Shown here: positions 42,681-51,723 of the stretch, piece by piece
Layout of the letters: each line of letters starts with the position of its first letter
Position numbering within the stretch: the first letter of the stretch is position 1
Position numbers and translations under genes: made by a program
The notes under the pieces: generated by a model
The model's input: the letters and a program-made list of their open reading frames with translations, nothing else
What the model was told of the DNA's origin: nothing
Databases searched by the model: none
Assembly (NCBI RefSeq): GCF_035967765.1
Contig: NZ_JAYWIT010000004.1
Source of the DNA: Conexibacter stalactiti
GTDB lineage: Bacteria; Actinomycetota; Thermoleophilia; Solirubrobacterales; Solirubrobacteraceae
DNA length: 64,000 nucleotides
Reading direction: 5' to 3' (one strand)

Positions 42681-43814
42681 ATGTCCGCCCCCAGCGCTGC
42701 CCTCCGCGCCCGTGTGCGCAGCGAGCTGATCTCGCTCTCGTGCGCCGACCTGCCGGCCGACGAGCTGCTGGCGCGGGTCGCCGGTGCGCTGAAGCTGGCC
42801 GTGCCGTTCGACGCCTGCTTCCTGACAGGTGTCGACCCCTCGACGATGCTGTTCATGTCGGCGGCGATCGTCGAGGAGATGCCGCACTGGTGCTGCCAGC
42901 CGTACTTCGACAACGAGTATCTCGTCGACGACTTCAACAAGTTCGCGCTGCTGGCGGCGAGCGCCGAGGGCGTCGCGACGTTGACGGACGCGACCGGCGG
43001 CAAGCACTCGCGCAGCGCCCGCCATGTCGAGATCAACGGCAGACTCGGCCTGGAGGCGGAGCTGCGCTGCGTCTTCCGCGCCGGCGACCGCACCTGGGGG
43101 ATCGGCAACCTCCTGCGCGAGCAGGGCAGAGCCGACTTCGACGCGGGCGAGATCGCGTTCGTGCGGTCGATCTCGCGCGACGTCGCGGAGGGGCTGCGCA
43201 ACGCGCTGCTGGCGGAGCAGGCGAAGGAAGGCGGAGCGGACGCCCCGGGGCTGCTGATGTTCGCCGCCGACGGGCGCCTCACCGCCGCGACGCCGGAGGC
43301 GCAGGAGTGGCTGGCCGACCTCGACCCGGTCAACGTCGTCCCGACCGCGCTCGGCTTTCCGCTGCCGACAGCGGCGTATGTCGTCGTCGCGCGCGCCCGT
43401 GCGCTCGCCGCCGGCCGCGAGGGTCCGGCGGCGCGAGCGCGCGTGCGGACCCGCTCGGGCCAGTGGATCGTGTTGCACGCCTCCTGCACGAAGGACGCGA
43501 GCGGAGCGGTCGCCGGGGCGGCGCTGATCATCGACCGCGCGCGCCCGGTCGAGGTCGCGCCGCTGATCGCCGCCGCCTACCAGCTGACGCCGCGCGAGCG
43601 CGAGATCGCCGCGCACGTCGCGCGCGGCAGCGCGACCGGCGCGATCGCGGCGGCGCTGCACCTCTCTCCGCACACCGTCCGCGATCACCTCAAGGCGATC
43701 TACGAGAAGGTCGGCGTGACCGGCCGCGGCGAGCTGGTCGCGCGGATCTACACCGAGCACTACCACGACCGGCACGCCGACGGCGAGATGGAGCCGATCG
43801 CGGCGACGCTGTAG
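42681..43814 (+). CDS. LuxR-family transcriptional regulator with sensory N-terminus
   Basis: Regulator of 377 residues. Residues about 1-190 look like a GAF-type sensor (VPFDACFLTGVDPSTMLFMSA, then LRCVFRAGDRTWGIGNLLR). About 195-300 resembles a PAS-like segment (LLMFAADGRLTAATPEAQEWL). The C-terminal LuxR helix-turn-helix is LTPREREIAAHVARGSATGAIAAALHLSPHTVRDHLKAIYEKVGV. There is no receiver domain, so control is probably by direct ligand or redox sensing. It is divergent from the cupin gene, a likely target. Confidence 0.88.
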   Translation: MSAPSAALRARVRSELISLSCADLPADELLARVAGALKLAVPFDACFLTGVDPSTMLFMSAAIVEEMPHWCCQPYFDNEYLVDDFNKFALLAASAEGVATLTDATGGKHSRSARHVEINGRLGLEAELRCVFRAGDRTWGIGNLLREQGRADFDAGEIAFVRSISRDVAEGLRNALLAEQAKEGGADAPGLLMFAADGRLTAATPEAQEWLADLDPVNVVPTALGFPLPTAAYVVVARARALAAGREGPAARARVRTRSGQWIVLHASCTKDASGAVAGAALIIDRARPVEVAPLIAAAYQLTPREREIAAHVARGSATGAIAAALHLSPHTVRDHLKAIYEKVGVTGRGELVARIYTEHYHDRHADGEMEPIAATL

Positions 43815-43886
43815 AAGCGGCGCGGCGCGGCGAGCGCGCGAACTAGCCTTGCGCGGTCCCAGCCCCACGGATCGAGGAGAGACCGC

Positions 43887-44342
43887 GTGATCACGCTCAA
43901 CGGCATCGACGACATCAAGGCCCGCGTCGGGCAGGAGCTGGGCGTCAGCGACTGGGACGACGTCACGCAGGAGAAGATCGACGCCTTCGCCGACGCGACC
44001 GGCGACCACCAGTGGATCCACGTCGATCCGGAGAGAGCCGCGCAGACGCCGTTCGGCGGCACGATCGCGCACGGCTACTACACGCTCTCGCTGGCGCCGA
44101 AGTTCTCCTACGCGCTCTACGAGGTCACGAACGTCGCCTTCGCGCTCAACTACGGCGTCAACAAGGTCCGCTTCCCGTCGCCGCTGCCGGTCGGCAGCAG
44201 AGTCCGCATGCGCGCGACGATCGCCTCCGTCGACGACATCCCCGGCGGGATCCAGATGGCGACCGCGCTGACGTTCGAGCGCGACGGCGGCGAGAAGCCG
44301 GTCTGCGTCGCCGAGACGCTCGTACGCATCTACGCGGGCTGA
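43887..44342 (+). CDS. MaoC-family dehydratase (R-specific enoyl-CoA hydratase-like)
   Basis: Hot-dog-fold enzyme of 151 residues hydrating or dehydrating acyl-CoA or acyl-carrier thioesters. The catalytic Asp and His are in FADATGDHQWIHVDPERA (hydratase 2 motif), and GGTIAHGYYTLSLAP follows. Single-domain length is normal for this family (PhaJ-like). GTG 43887 has GAGGAG 8 bases upstream. A TAGCCT hexamer further up at 43844-43849 may be its promoter. A hairpin repeat follows the stop. Confidence 0.92.
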   Translation: MITLNGIDDIKARVGQELGVSDWDDVTQEKIDAFADATGDHQWIHVDPERAAQTPFGGTIAHGYYTLSLAPKFSYALYEVTNVAFALNYGVNKVRFPSPLPVGSRVRMRATIASVDDIPGGIQMATALTFERDGGEKPVCVAETLVRIYAG

Positions 44343-44347
44343 GCTGC

Positions 44348-44404
44348 GGCCGGAGGCCTTGCTCAGCCTTGGGAACGCTCGCCTGGCGGCTCGCCTTCCC
44401 GGTT
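44348..44404 (+). repeat. Intergenic hairpin repeat, copy 2
   Basis: Starts with GGCCGGAGGCCT 5 bases after the MaoC stop. After 11 bases comes the 35-base core 44370-44404, with outer arms GGGAA/TTCCC, matching copy 1 at 33 of 35 positions. It ends before the -10 of the next gene, so a terminator-like role for the MaoC mRNA is likely. Confidence 0.65.
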
Positions 44405-44424
44405 TGAGCCTGCGCGGGCGGTGT

Positions 44425-44430
44425 TACGTT
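44425..44430 (+). promoter_or_regulatory. Candidate leaderless -10 of the acetolactate-synthase-like gene
   Basis: TACGTT ends 9 bases before ATG 44440. Confidence 0.5.
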
Positions 44431-44439
44431 GAATGGGCG

Positions 44440-46104
44440 ATGCCCTCTCCGCGCCGCGCCTCCGACCTGTTCGTCGAATGCCTCGAAGCCGAAGGGGTCG
44501 AGTACGTCTTCGGCATCCCCGGCGAGGAGACGCTCGACCTCAACGAGTCGCTCGAGGACTCCTCGATCCGCTTCGTCCCCGTCCGCCACGAGCAGGGCGG
44601 TGCGTACATGGCCGACATGTACGGTCGTCTCACCGGCCGCGCCGGCGTCTGCCTCGGCACGCTCGGCCCCGGCGCGACCAACCTGATCACCGCCGTCGCC
44701 GACGCCTACCTCGACCGCGCGCCGCTGGTCGCGCTGACCGGCCAGGCCGACGTCGAGCGGATGCACAAGGAGTCGCACCAGTACATCGACCTCGTGCAGA
44801 TCCTCAGACCGGTCGTGAAGTGGAACGCGCGCGTGTCGAGCCCCGACATCGTCCCCGAGGTCGTGCGCAAGGCGTTCAAGCTGGCCGAGGCGGAGAAGCC
44901 CGGCGCGACCCATCTGGAGCTGCCGGAGGACGTGATGATGGCTGCGGTCGACGGCAGCGACGTCGCCGCCTCGACGCCGCTGCCGCGCCAGCAGCCGGTC
45001 CGCACCGAGCCGCGCGCCCGCGACCTGCTGCGCGCCGCCGAGATCATCCGCTCGGCGCAGCGGCCGGTCGCGCTCGCCGGCAACGGCGTCGTGCGCGGCG
45101 GCGCCGCCCCCGCGCTGCGCGAGTTCGCCCGCGCGACCGGGATCAGGGTCGCCGAGACGTTCATGGCGAAGGGCGTGCTCGACGCCGAGTCGCCGCTCGC
45201 GCTCGGCACCGTCGGCCTGCAGGCGCGCGACTACGCGCTCGCCGGCTTCGAGGAGGCCGACGTCGTGATCGCGATCGGCTATGACCTCGTCGAGCACGCG
45301 CCGAAGCACTGGAACCCCCTGCGCGACAAGCGGATCGTCGTGATCGACACCGTGCCGGCGGAGATCGACGCCAACTTCGTGCCCGACGTGGAGCTGATCG
45401 GCGACATCTACGGCGTGCTGGCGCGGCTGGCAGACGAATGCCGCGACACGCGCCACACCGGCGGCTCGCACGACCTGCGCGACCTCGTCCGCGGGCGGCT
45501 GGAGGCGGCAGCGCACGACGACGCCTTCCCCGCGCAGCCGCCGCGCGTGCTGCTGGAGATCCGCAAGGCGCTCGGCCGCGACGACATCCTCATCTCCGAC
45601 GTCGGCCTGCACAAGCTGTGGATCGGGCGGATGTTCCCCGCGCATGAACCGAACACGGTGATGATCGCCAACGGCCTCGCCGGGATGGGCTTCGCCGTCC
45701 CGAGCGCGATCGGCGCGAAGCTCGTCCACCCGGAGCGCAACGTCGTGACGGTCAGCGGCGACGGCGGCTTCCTGATGAACGCGCAGGAGCTGGAGACAGC
45801 GATGCGGCTGAGAACGCCGTTCGTCAACGTGATCTGGGAGAACCGGCAGTACGGCTCGATCGTCTGGAAGCAGGACAAGAAGTTCGGCCGCCACTTCGGC
45901 GTCGACTTCACCAACCCCGACTTCGTCAAGCTGGCGGAGGCGTTCGGGCTGCCGGCGTGGCGGGCCGAGTCGATCGACGACTTCGGCGCCCGCTTCCGCC
46001 ACGCGCTGACGCTCGACGTGCCGTCGCTGCTCGTGCTGCCGATCGACTACTCGCCCGACGTCGCCCTCACCGAGCAGCTCGGCACGGAGACCGTCGCGAC
46101 CTGA
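44440..46104 (+). CDS. Thiamine-diphosphate enzyme, acetolactate synthase large-subunit-like
   Basis: ThDP-dependent enzyme of 554 residues. The catalytic Glu is in VPVRHEQGGAYMADMYGRLTG near 47. The FAD/central domain begins near AAEIIRSAQRPVALAGNGV. The ThDP-Mg motif is VSGDGGFLMNAQELETAMRL ending at NRQYGSI. It condenses pyruvate-derived units, probably to acetolactate. No small regulatory subunit gene is adjacent, so it may be a catabolic type or a related carboligase. ATG 44440 begins directly at the conserved PYR domain. Confidence 0.9.
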   Translation: MPSPRRASDLFVECLEAEGVEYVFGIPGEETLDLNESLEDSSIRFVPVRHEQGGAYMADMYGRLTGRAGVCLGTLGPGATNLITAVADAYLDRAPLVALTGQADVERMHKESHQYIDLVQILRPVVKWNARVSSPDIVPEVVRKAFKLAEAEKPGATHLELPEDVMMAAVDGSDVAASTPLPRQQPVRTEPRARDLLRAAEIIRSAQRPVALAGNGVVRGGAAPALREFARATGIRVAETFMAKGVLDAESPLALGTVGLQARDYALAGFEEADVVIAIGYDLVEHAPKHWNPLRDKRIVVIDTVPAEIDANFVPDVELIGDIYGVLARLADECRDTRHTGGSHDLRDLVRGRLEAAAHDDAFPAQPPRVLLEIRKALGRDDILISDVGLHKLWIGRMFPAHEPNTVMIANGLAGMGFAVPSAIGAKLVHPERNVVTVSGDGGFLMNAQELETAMRLRTPFVNVIWENRQYGSIVWKQDKKFGRHFGVDFTNPDFVKLAEAFGLPAWRAESIDDFGARFRHALTLDVPSLLVLPIDYSPDVALTEQLGTETVAT

Positions 46105-46964
46105 TGGCGGTCGTCTTCGCGCCGCTGCGCGCCGCCGACGTCGACGATGCGGCCGAGGTCACCTCGGCCGCGCTGCCGCCGCCGGTCGGCGGGACCGAGA
46201 CGCCGGAGGGGCGGCTGGAACGGCAGCGAGGCCGCTTCGCCGGCGCGCTCGCGAGCGACCCCGGCGGTCTCTGGCTGGCACGCGAGGGCGACGTTCCCGT
46301 CGGCGTCGCGCTGGCGCTGCGCAGCGACGGGCTGTGGGTGCTCGGGCTGCTCGCCGTCGCGCCGGCGGCGCAGAGCGGCGGGATCGGCCGCGGCCTGTTG
46401 GAGCGGGCGCTGGCGTACGGCGACGACTGCCGCGGCGCGTTGATCGCCTCCAGCGACGACCCGCGCGCACTGCGCCTCTACGCGACCGCCGGCTTCGCGC
46501 TGCACCCGGTCGTCGCCGCCGATGGGCCGATCACGCGCGCCGCGCTGCCGGCCGGCCTCGACGCGACCGTCGCGCAGGCCGATGCCGCCGCGGTCGAGCG
46601 GACGGTGCCGATCGACCGCGCGATCCGCGGCGGTGCGCGATCGGCCCATCTGGCGACGCTCCTGACCGTCCCCGACACCCACCTCTTCCTCGCCGGCGAG
46701 CGCGGCTACGCGGTCGGTCGCCAGGGGCGGCTGATCACGCTCGCGGCGACCGACGAGCTGGCGGCGCAGGCGCTGCTGTGGCGGGTGCTGGCGGAGACGC
46801 CGCCGGGCGTCGAGGCGGTCGTCGAGCGGATCGGCGACGGTCAGCAGTGGGCGCTCGACGTCGTCGTGCGCGCCGGCCTGCGGCTGCGGCTCGACGGGCC
46901 GCTCTTCACGCGCGGTCAGCTCGGCCCGCTGCGGCCGTTCCTCCCGAGCGGGGGATACCTCTAA
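46104..46964 (+). CDS. GNAT-family acetyltransferase
   Basis: Protein of 286 residues with a GNAT fold at about 1-145 (GLWVLGLLAVAPAAQSGGIGRGLLERALAY carries the acetyl-CoA Q-x-x-G-x-G loop). A second, GNAT-like half (about 150-286) lacks an obvious CoA motif, as in tandem GNAT proteins. The substrate is unknown. ATG overlaps the upstream ThDP-enzyme stop (TGATG), so the two are coupled and may belong to one pathway. Confidence 0.85.
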   Translation: MAVVFAPLRAADVDDAAEVTSAALPPPVGGTETPEGRLERQRGRFAGALASDPGGLWLAREGDVPVGVALALRSDGLWVLGLLAVAPAAQSGGIGRGLLERALAYGDDCRGALIASSDDPRALRLYATAGFALHPVVAADGPITRAALPAGLDATVAQADAAAVERTVPIDRAIRGGARSAHLATLLTVPDTHLFLAGERGYAVGRQGRLITLAATDELAAQALLWRVLAETPPGVEAVVERIGDGQQWALDVVVRAGLRLRLDGPLFTRGQLGPLRPFLPSGGYL

Positions 46965-46967
46965 CCG

Positions 46968-48392
46968 GTGTCCCACAGCCGCGATCGCCTCACCCGCCGG
47001 CAGCTGCTGGCCCGCGGTGCCGGCGCCGCGAGCGCGGCGCTGCTGCTCGACGCGCTGCCGGCCGGCGCGCAGTCGTCGAGCGCACCGGCCGCGGCCTCCG
47101 CGCCGCCACCGGTCACGCTCCCGAGCAAGCGCATGCTCAAAGGCGTCTCGCTGATCGGCGACGTCAATCCCTACGACGACGCGCTCGGCGTCCGTCCCTA
47201 CCTGCTCGGCGGCGCGCGCCCGACCGAGGTCGTCACGCTGTGGGTCGTCTGGCCCGAGCTGCAGCCGCACCGGCCCGACCCGCTGACGCTGGCGCAGTCG
47301 TTCGCGCAGCTGAGCGACCCGGCCGGCCCGGCGGCGGCGAAGATCGCGTCGATCGACGCGCAGATCGCGCGCGCCAACGCCGACGGCCGCCGCACCGGAC
47401 TGACGATCTACCAGGGCTTTCCCGACTGGACCCATCCGAGCGCCGGCTGCCTCGACCCGCGCCTGTCGAGAGACGTCGGCGGGCCCGGCTACCCCGGCGC
47501 CGGTCGGCTCAACGCCGGCGCCCGCGTTCCCGATGACCGTTCCGAGGACGGACCGTGGGCGTGGTTCGTCGCCTGGTGCTGCGCCCGTTGGGCCGACACC
47601 GGCGGCGTCAGAACTCCCGGCCCGGGTCGGGGCGGCGCGAGCACGGGGAACCCGGCGGGAGCGCGGCTCGACTGGCTGCAGCCGATGAACGAGCCCAACC
47701 TCGCATGGTGGCCGCAGACCTCGCCGCTCTACCCCGACGGCACGCTCGCCTCCGCCGTCGCCGAGATGATGCGCAGTGCGGCGGCCGTCGCCGCGCGCTA
47801 CCGCACCGCCGCGACACCGCGCGGCCCGGAGCTGCTGATGCCGAACACCGCCGACGTCGTCACCGCCGACAGCAGCTTCGGCACGCCGTGGCGCGACTTC
47901 ACGCGCGACCTGCTCACGCAGCTCGACGGCTGGGAGCCGCCGACGCCGGTCGGCTGGTCCCAGCACAACTACGCCGACGTCAAGTACGGCGTGCAGCGCG
48001 AGGGACCCGGCAGCGGGCTGTGGCGGGCGGAGGAGGCGATCGCGCTGCTGCGCGACGGCGGCTGGCCCGATCCGGCGCTGTGGCTGACCGAGGGCGGGTA
48101 CCAGTTCGGTGTCAGAGCGACGGCGCCGAACGTCTACGTCGTCGACCCGGCGAAGACGGCCGATCCGCGCGCGACCGACGTGTTCGCCGAGCAGGTCGAC
48201 CTGCTGCGCGAGAACTGGCGGGCGATGGAGCGACTGCCGGTGCGGCTGTGGAGCCAGTACCTCGTCAACGACAAGGATCTGCGCTTCCAGAGCAGCCTGC
48301 GCGGGCCGGTGCGGGGCGACGCGAACGGCGTGCTGACGCCGTTCGAGCCGCCCTATCCGGCCTACGACCTCTGGCCGCGGTTGGGTTCCTAG
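46968..48392 (+). CDS. TAT-exported glycoside-hydrolase-like protein
   Basis: Exported protein of 474 residues with a twin-arginine signal (RLTRRQLLARGAGAASAALLL) cleaved near PAGAQSS. The rest resembles a clan-A TIM barrel. A candidate acid/base Glu is in LQPMNEPNLAWW near 240, and a candidate nucleophile Glu in LWLTEGGYQF near 370, with aromatic residues lining the loops. A distinct glycosidase family cannot be named, and the polysaccharide target is unknown. GTG start. Its TAG stop overlaps the fumC stop through CTAG. Confidence 0.75.
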   Translation: MSHSRDRLTRRQLLARGAGAASAALLLDALPAGAQSSSAPAAASAPPPVTLPSKRMLKGVSLIGDVNPYDDALGVRPYLLGGARPTEVVTLWVVWPELQPHRPDPLTLAQSFAQLSDPAGPAAAKIASIDAQIARANADGRRTGLTIYQGFPDWTHPSAGCLDPRLSRDVGGPGYPGAGRLNAGARVPDDRSEDGPWAWFVAWCCARWADTGGVRTPGPGRGGASTGNPAGARLDWLQPMNEPNLAWWPQTSPLYPDGTLASAVAEMMRSAAAVAARYRTAATPRGPELLMPNTADVVTADSSFGTPWRDFTRDLLTQLDGWEPPTPVGWSQHNYADVKYGVQREGPGSGLWRAEEAIALLRDGGWPDPALWLTEGGYQFGVRATAPNVYVVDPAKTADPRATDVFAEQVDLLRENWRAMERLPVRLWSQYLVNDKDLRFQSSLRGPVRGDANGVLTPFEPPYPAYDLWPRLGS

Positions 48393-49717
48393 CCGGCGCT
48401 CCCGCGCGCGATTCTGCGCAGGTCGATCGCCTCGTTGTACGTCTCCTCGCTGACGCCCGCCTCGAGCGCGACCTCGCGCAGCGGGCGTCCGGAGGCGGCC
48501 GCCTCCTTCACGATCGCGGCGGCCTTGTCGTAGCCGATGAAGGGGTTCAGGGCCGTGGCCACGGCCAACGTCGACTCGGCTGAGCGCTCGCAGCCGGGCA
48601 GGTTGGCCTCGATCCCGTCGACGCACTTCTCGGCGAACAGCCGCGCGGTGTTCGACAGCAGGTCGATCGACTGCAGCAGGTTGCGCGCGATCAGCGGGAT
48701 CCGCACGTTCAGCTCGAACTGGCCCTGCAGGCCGCCGACCGTGATCGCCGTGTCGTTGCCGATCACCTGCGCGCTGACCTGCAGCACGACCTCGGGGATC
48801 ACCGGGTTGACCTTGCCCGGCATGATCGAGGAGCCCTTCTGCAGCTCGGGCAGGAACAGCTCGCCGAAGCCGGCGCGCGGGCCGGAGCCCATCAGCGCCA
48901 GGTCGCCGGCGATCTTCGTCAGCGAGACGGCGATCACCTTCAGGGCGCCGGACAGCTCGACGAGCGCGTCGCGGTTGCCCTGCGCCTCGAAGGGATCCTC
49001 CGGCGGGCTGACCTGCAGGTGGCTCTCCTGCGCGAGCTTGCTGCGCACACGCGCGGCGAACTCCGGGTGGGTGTTGAGGCCGGTGCCGGTCGCGGTGCCG
49101 CCGAGCGGGATCTGGGCGACCTGCGGCAGCGCGTTCTTGACGCGGCGCGCGCCGAGCCGCACCTGCGCGGCGTAGCCGGAGAACTCCTGGCCGAGCGTGA
49201 CGGGGACGGCGTCCATCAGATGGGTGCGGCCCGACTTGACGACGTCCTGGAAGGCGGCCGCCTTCGCCTCGAACGAAGCCTCCAGCTGGCGCAGCGCCGG
49301 CAGCAGCCGGTTGGTCGCCTCGTCGAGCGCGGCGAGATGGACCGCCGAGGGGAAGACGTCGTTCGACGACTGGCCCATGTTGACGTGGTCGTTGGCATGC
49401 GCGCCGTCGCCGGCGAGGTTGGCGATCACCTCGTTGGCGTTCATGTTCGAGGAGGTGCCGGAGCCGGTCTGGAAGACGTCGACGGGGAACTGGTCGTCGT
49501 GCTTGCCGGCCGCGATCTCGTCGCCGGCAGCCGCGATCCGCTCCGCCACCGCCGTGTCGAGCAGACCCAGCTCGCCGTTGACGCGCGCCGCGGCGCCCTT
49601 GATGCGGCCGAGCCAGCGCACGACCGGGACCGGCACGCGCTCACCGGAGACCGGGAAGTTCGCGACGGCCTTCGTCGTCTCGCCGCCCCACAGCTGCTGC
49701 TCCTCCTGCACGCCCAT
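48389..49717 (-). CDS. fumC: Class II fumarate hydratase
   Basis: Citric-acid-cycle enzyme of 442 residues interconverting fumarate and malate without an iron-sulfur cluster. Signatures: GSGTSSNMNANEVIAN near 87, NMGQSSNDVFPSA, SGRTHLMDAVPVTLGQE, and the superfamily stamp GSSIMPGKVNP near 310. The catalytic Ser/His elements are intact. ATG 49717 is chosen because GGAGGA sits 4 bases ahead; TTG 49732 would add five residues over that site. Convergent with the glycosidase gene. Confidence 0.97.
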   Translation of the reverse strand: MGVQEEQQLWGGETTKAVANFPVSGERVPVPVVRWLGRIKGAAARVNGELGLLDTAVAERIAAAGDEIAAGKHDDQFPVDVFQTGSGTSSNMNANEVIANLAGDGAHANDHVNMGQSSNDVFPSAVHLAALDEATNRLLPALRQLEASFEAKAAAFQDVVKSGRTHLMDAVPVTLGQEFSGYAAQVRLGARRVKNALPQVAQIPLGGTATGTGLNTHPEFAARVRSKLAQESHLQVSPPEDPFEAQGNRDALVELSGALKVIAVSLTKIAGDLALMGSGPRAGFGELFLPELQKGSSIMPGKVNPVIPEVVLQVSAQVIGNDTAITVGGLQGQFELNVRIPLIARNLLQSIDLLSNTARLFAEKCVDGIEANLPGCERSAESTLAVATALNPFIGYDKAAAIVKEAAASGRPLREVALEAGVSEETYNEAIDLRRIARGSAG

Positions 49718-49822
49718 GAATCCTCCGCTCAAGTCTCGATGTCGGAACTGCGTAGGGACCGAAAACTACTCCCCGGAAGGCCGTCCGCGGTCGCTGGTAC
49801 TCGCGCCCGTGAAACCAATACG

Positions 49823-50662
49823 TCAGCCACAGAACGAGATCAGCTCGCGCGCGAGGCCGACGGGGTCGTCGTACGCCATCAGGAAGCCGGTCGCCGACAG
49901 CACGCGCAGCTGGCCGTCGGGCAGCAGGTCGAGCGCCTCGCTCGCCGCGCGCAGCGGATGGGCCGGGTCGCGGTCGGCCCACAGCAGCAACGTCGGGGCG
50001 TCGATCGCGGGGTAGGCGTCGAGCAGCTCCCGCTGCGGCTCGCTCGGCCAGTTGCGCGCGAACCGCGCCCACGCGCGGGCGCGGTTGCCGTTGCCGGCGA
50101 CGTCCATGAAGGCGTGGCGCAGCAGGTCGCGCGCGGCCGGGTTGTGCGTCGCGCTCAGCTTCTCGCCGACCGAAGGGCGGAAGACGACGCTCGCGCCGCG
50201 CGCGAGCAGGCGGTCGAGGCCGGGCACCGCCGCCGCCTTGCAGGCGCCGCGCCACAGCGCCCGCTGCGTCCGCTGCTCGTCGGGCCGGTGCAGCCGGTTG
50301 GGCATCAGCACGAGCCGGCGCGGCGCCAGCAGCTCACCGGCGACGGCGCGCAGCAGCAGCTCGGCGCCGACGTCGTGCCCGCCGACGAGCGGGCGCGGCC
50401 CCGCCGTCTCAGCGCAGAAGCCGGCGATCACCTCGGCGAACCAGTCGGGCGTGTACGGGTGGCGCGGACGATCCTCGCTGTCGCCGTGCAGCGGCAGGTC
50501 CGGCAGTACGAGCCGGAAGCGGGTCGAGAGCGCCTCGACGACCGGCTCCCATTCGCGATGCGAGAGCCCGAGCGAATGCAGCAGCACGAGCGCGGGGCCG
50601 GTGCCGGTCTCGCGGTAGGCGACGCGGGTCCCGTCGCGGTGGTGGTAGAGGCGCAGCCTCAC
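49823..50662 (-). CDS. Alpha/beta hydrolase-fold protein with missing catalytic His
   Basis: 279 residues. The oxyanion loop is VLLHSLGLSHREW, and the nucleophile elbow is VGGHDVGAE, with Asp in the nucleophile position as in epoxide hydrolases or haloalkane dehalogenases. The acid lies in WADRDPAHP. At the expected C-terminal GH position the sequence reads SATGFLMAYDDP, so the catalytic His is replaced by Phe. It may be inactive, use another His, or bind ligand only. GTG 50662 overlaps the lipoprotein stop (GTGA). Confidence 0.82.
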   Translation of the reverse strand: MRLRLYHHRDGTRVAYRETGTGPALVLLHSLGLSHREWEPVVEALSTRFRLVLPDLPLHGDSEDRPRHPYTPDWFAEVIAGFCAETAGPRPLVGGHDVGAELLLRAVAGELLAPRRLVLMPNRLHRPDEQRTQRALWRGACKAAAVPGLDRLLARGASVVFRPSVGEKLSATHNPAARDLLRHAFMDVAGNGNRARAWARFARNWPSEPQRELLDAYPAIDAPTLLLWADRDPAHPLRAASEALDLLPDGQLRVLSATGFLMAYDDPVGLARELISFCG

Positions 50663-51141
50663 CCGCTGCGTCTCCCGGCGGCGATCCCGCGCAGAACCTG
50701 TGCACGAACCGACGGCTGCTCGGCGCGGAAGGCGACCGTCTGCTGCAGGCGCTGGATCAGCTCGGCCTGCGTCCCGCCGGTCGGTCCCGCGCCACGCTGC
50801 GCGGCCCCTATGAGGAAGCCAAGCTGGAACGCCGCGGCGGGATCGCGCGCGCTCCTGGCGCTCAGACGGTCGGCGACAGCGACGAACACGAACCCGAGGT
50901 TCTGCAGCTCGGCGTCGTCCTCCGCGCGATCGATGCAGGTCGAGATCAGCGTCCCGCCGGGGAATCTGGCGTCCTCCGGCGCCCCGCGCAGCAGGCGTGC
51001 CACGTCGTCGGGGCGCGCCTGCGCGCACTCCGCGGGCGGCGGTCCCTCTTCGCCGCAGCCTGCCAAGATGCAGAGCGTGGAGAGCGCCGCCAACATGGCC
51101 GTTGGCGCCCTGACGGGTGCCGGTCGTCGCACTGACAGCAT
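50659..51141 (-). CDS. Hypothetical lipoprotein
   Basis: 160-residue exported protein. The signal peptide ends at lipobox ILAGC (Cys about 29), with a Pro-rich stretch after it. The folded part has a Cys pair (about 39 and 69) that could form a disulfide, and an Ala/Gln-rich helical C-terminal half. No domain is recognised. It is translationally coupled to the alpha/beta hydrolase downstream (4-base overlap). Confidence 0.75.
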   Translation of the reverse strand: MLSVRRPAPVRAPTAMLAALSTLCILAGCGEEGPPPAECAQARPDDVARLLRGAPEDARFPGGTLISTCIDRAEDDAELQNLGFVFVAVADRLSARSARDPAAAFQLGFLIGAAQRGAGPTGGTQAELIQRLQQTVAFRAEQPSVRAQVLRGIAAGRRSG

Positions 51142-51240
51142 CCTGTCAGGTCACACGCGATGCAGCACCTTCGGCACCGGATGTTGTGCAAAAGCTCCGC
51201 ATCGCTGTGCACGGGGGGCGAAACGGACACAAATGACTCC

Positions 51241-51498
51241 ATGCCTTTGCAGATGCATGGGATGAACTCGCGTCCACTGGGTCTTTCGACCTCGCAGGCT
51301 GCGCGCGAGCTTGGTGTGTCGCTCGGAACGGTGCGTCGCTGGTCGGACATGGGATATCTCCAGTCCTACCGCACGCCCGGCGGGCAACGGCGCTTCAGCG
51401 TCGAGCACATCGAGCAGTTCGTGCGTTCGCTGCAGCAGAACGGCATGGCCGCGCGCGAAGAGCGCGACCAGACGTTCCAGCAGCGCGCCGCGGGGTAG
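51241..51498 (+). CDS. BldC-like MerR-type DNA-binding protein
   Basis: 85-residue protein made almost entirely of one winged helix-turn-helix: LGLSTSQAARELGVSLGTVRRWSDMGYLQSYRTPGGQRRFS, close to BldC/excisionase-type MerR-like proteins that bind direct repeats as head-to-tail oligomers. There is no effector domain. The start is uncertain: ATG 51241 gives a short lead, ATG 51262 is possible, and a GTG/ATG extension to 51160 is less likely because that stretch has promoter-like AT content. It opens the signalling island. Confidence 0.85.
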   Translation: MPLQMHGMNSRPLGLSTSQAARELGVSLGTVRRWSDMGYLQSYRTPGGQRRFSVEHIEQFVRSLQQNGMAAREERDQTFQQRAAG

Positions 51499-51662
51499 GA
51501 AGCCGGGTCGGGCAGGGAACATCAGTCGGTCGCGCGAGCCTCGGGAGGGCAGCGGCGCCGGCCAGGGGACGCGATCGCTCCGTCGATCGCGGTCGTCCAG
51601 TCGCGGGTCAGCACGTCTGACCTGGGGCGGATCGTCCGCGCCCGGAAGCGGTTCGCGGTAGC

Positions 51663-51723
51663 CCCGCACAGCGGGAAAGCCACACGCCCGCGGCATATCC
51701 GCGCGGCAACTCGACGGCTTTCC
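51663..51723. other. Nested/alternative hairpins between convergent genes
   Basis: CCCGC-ACA-GCGGG (51663-51675) competes with a longer stem GGAAAGCC/GGCTTTCC (51674-51681 with 51716-51723) that encloses CGCGG-CATAT-CCGCG (51689-51703). It lies in the 276-base gap between convergent stops, which otherwise holds nothing recognisable. Bidirectional terminator or small RNA. Confidence 0.5.
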
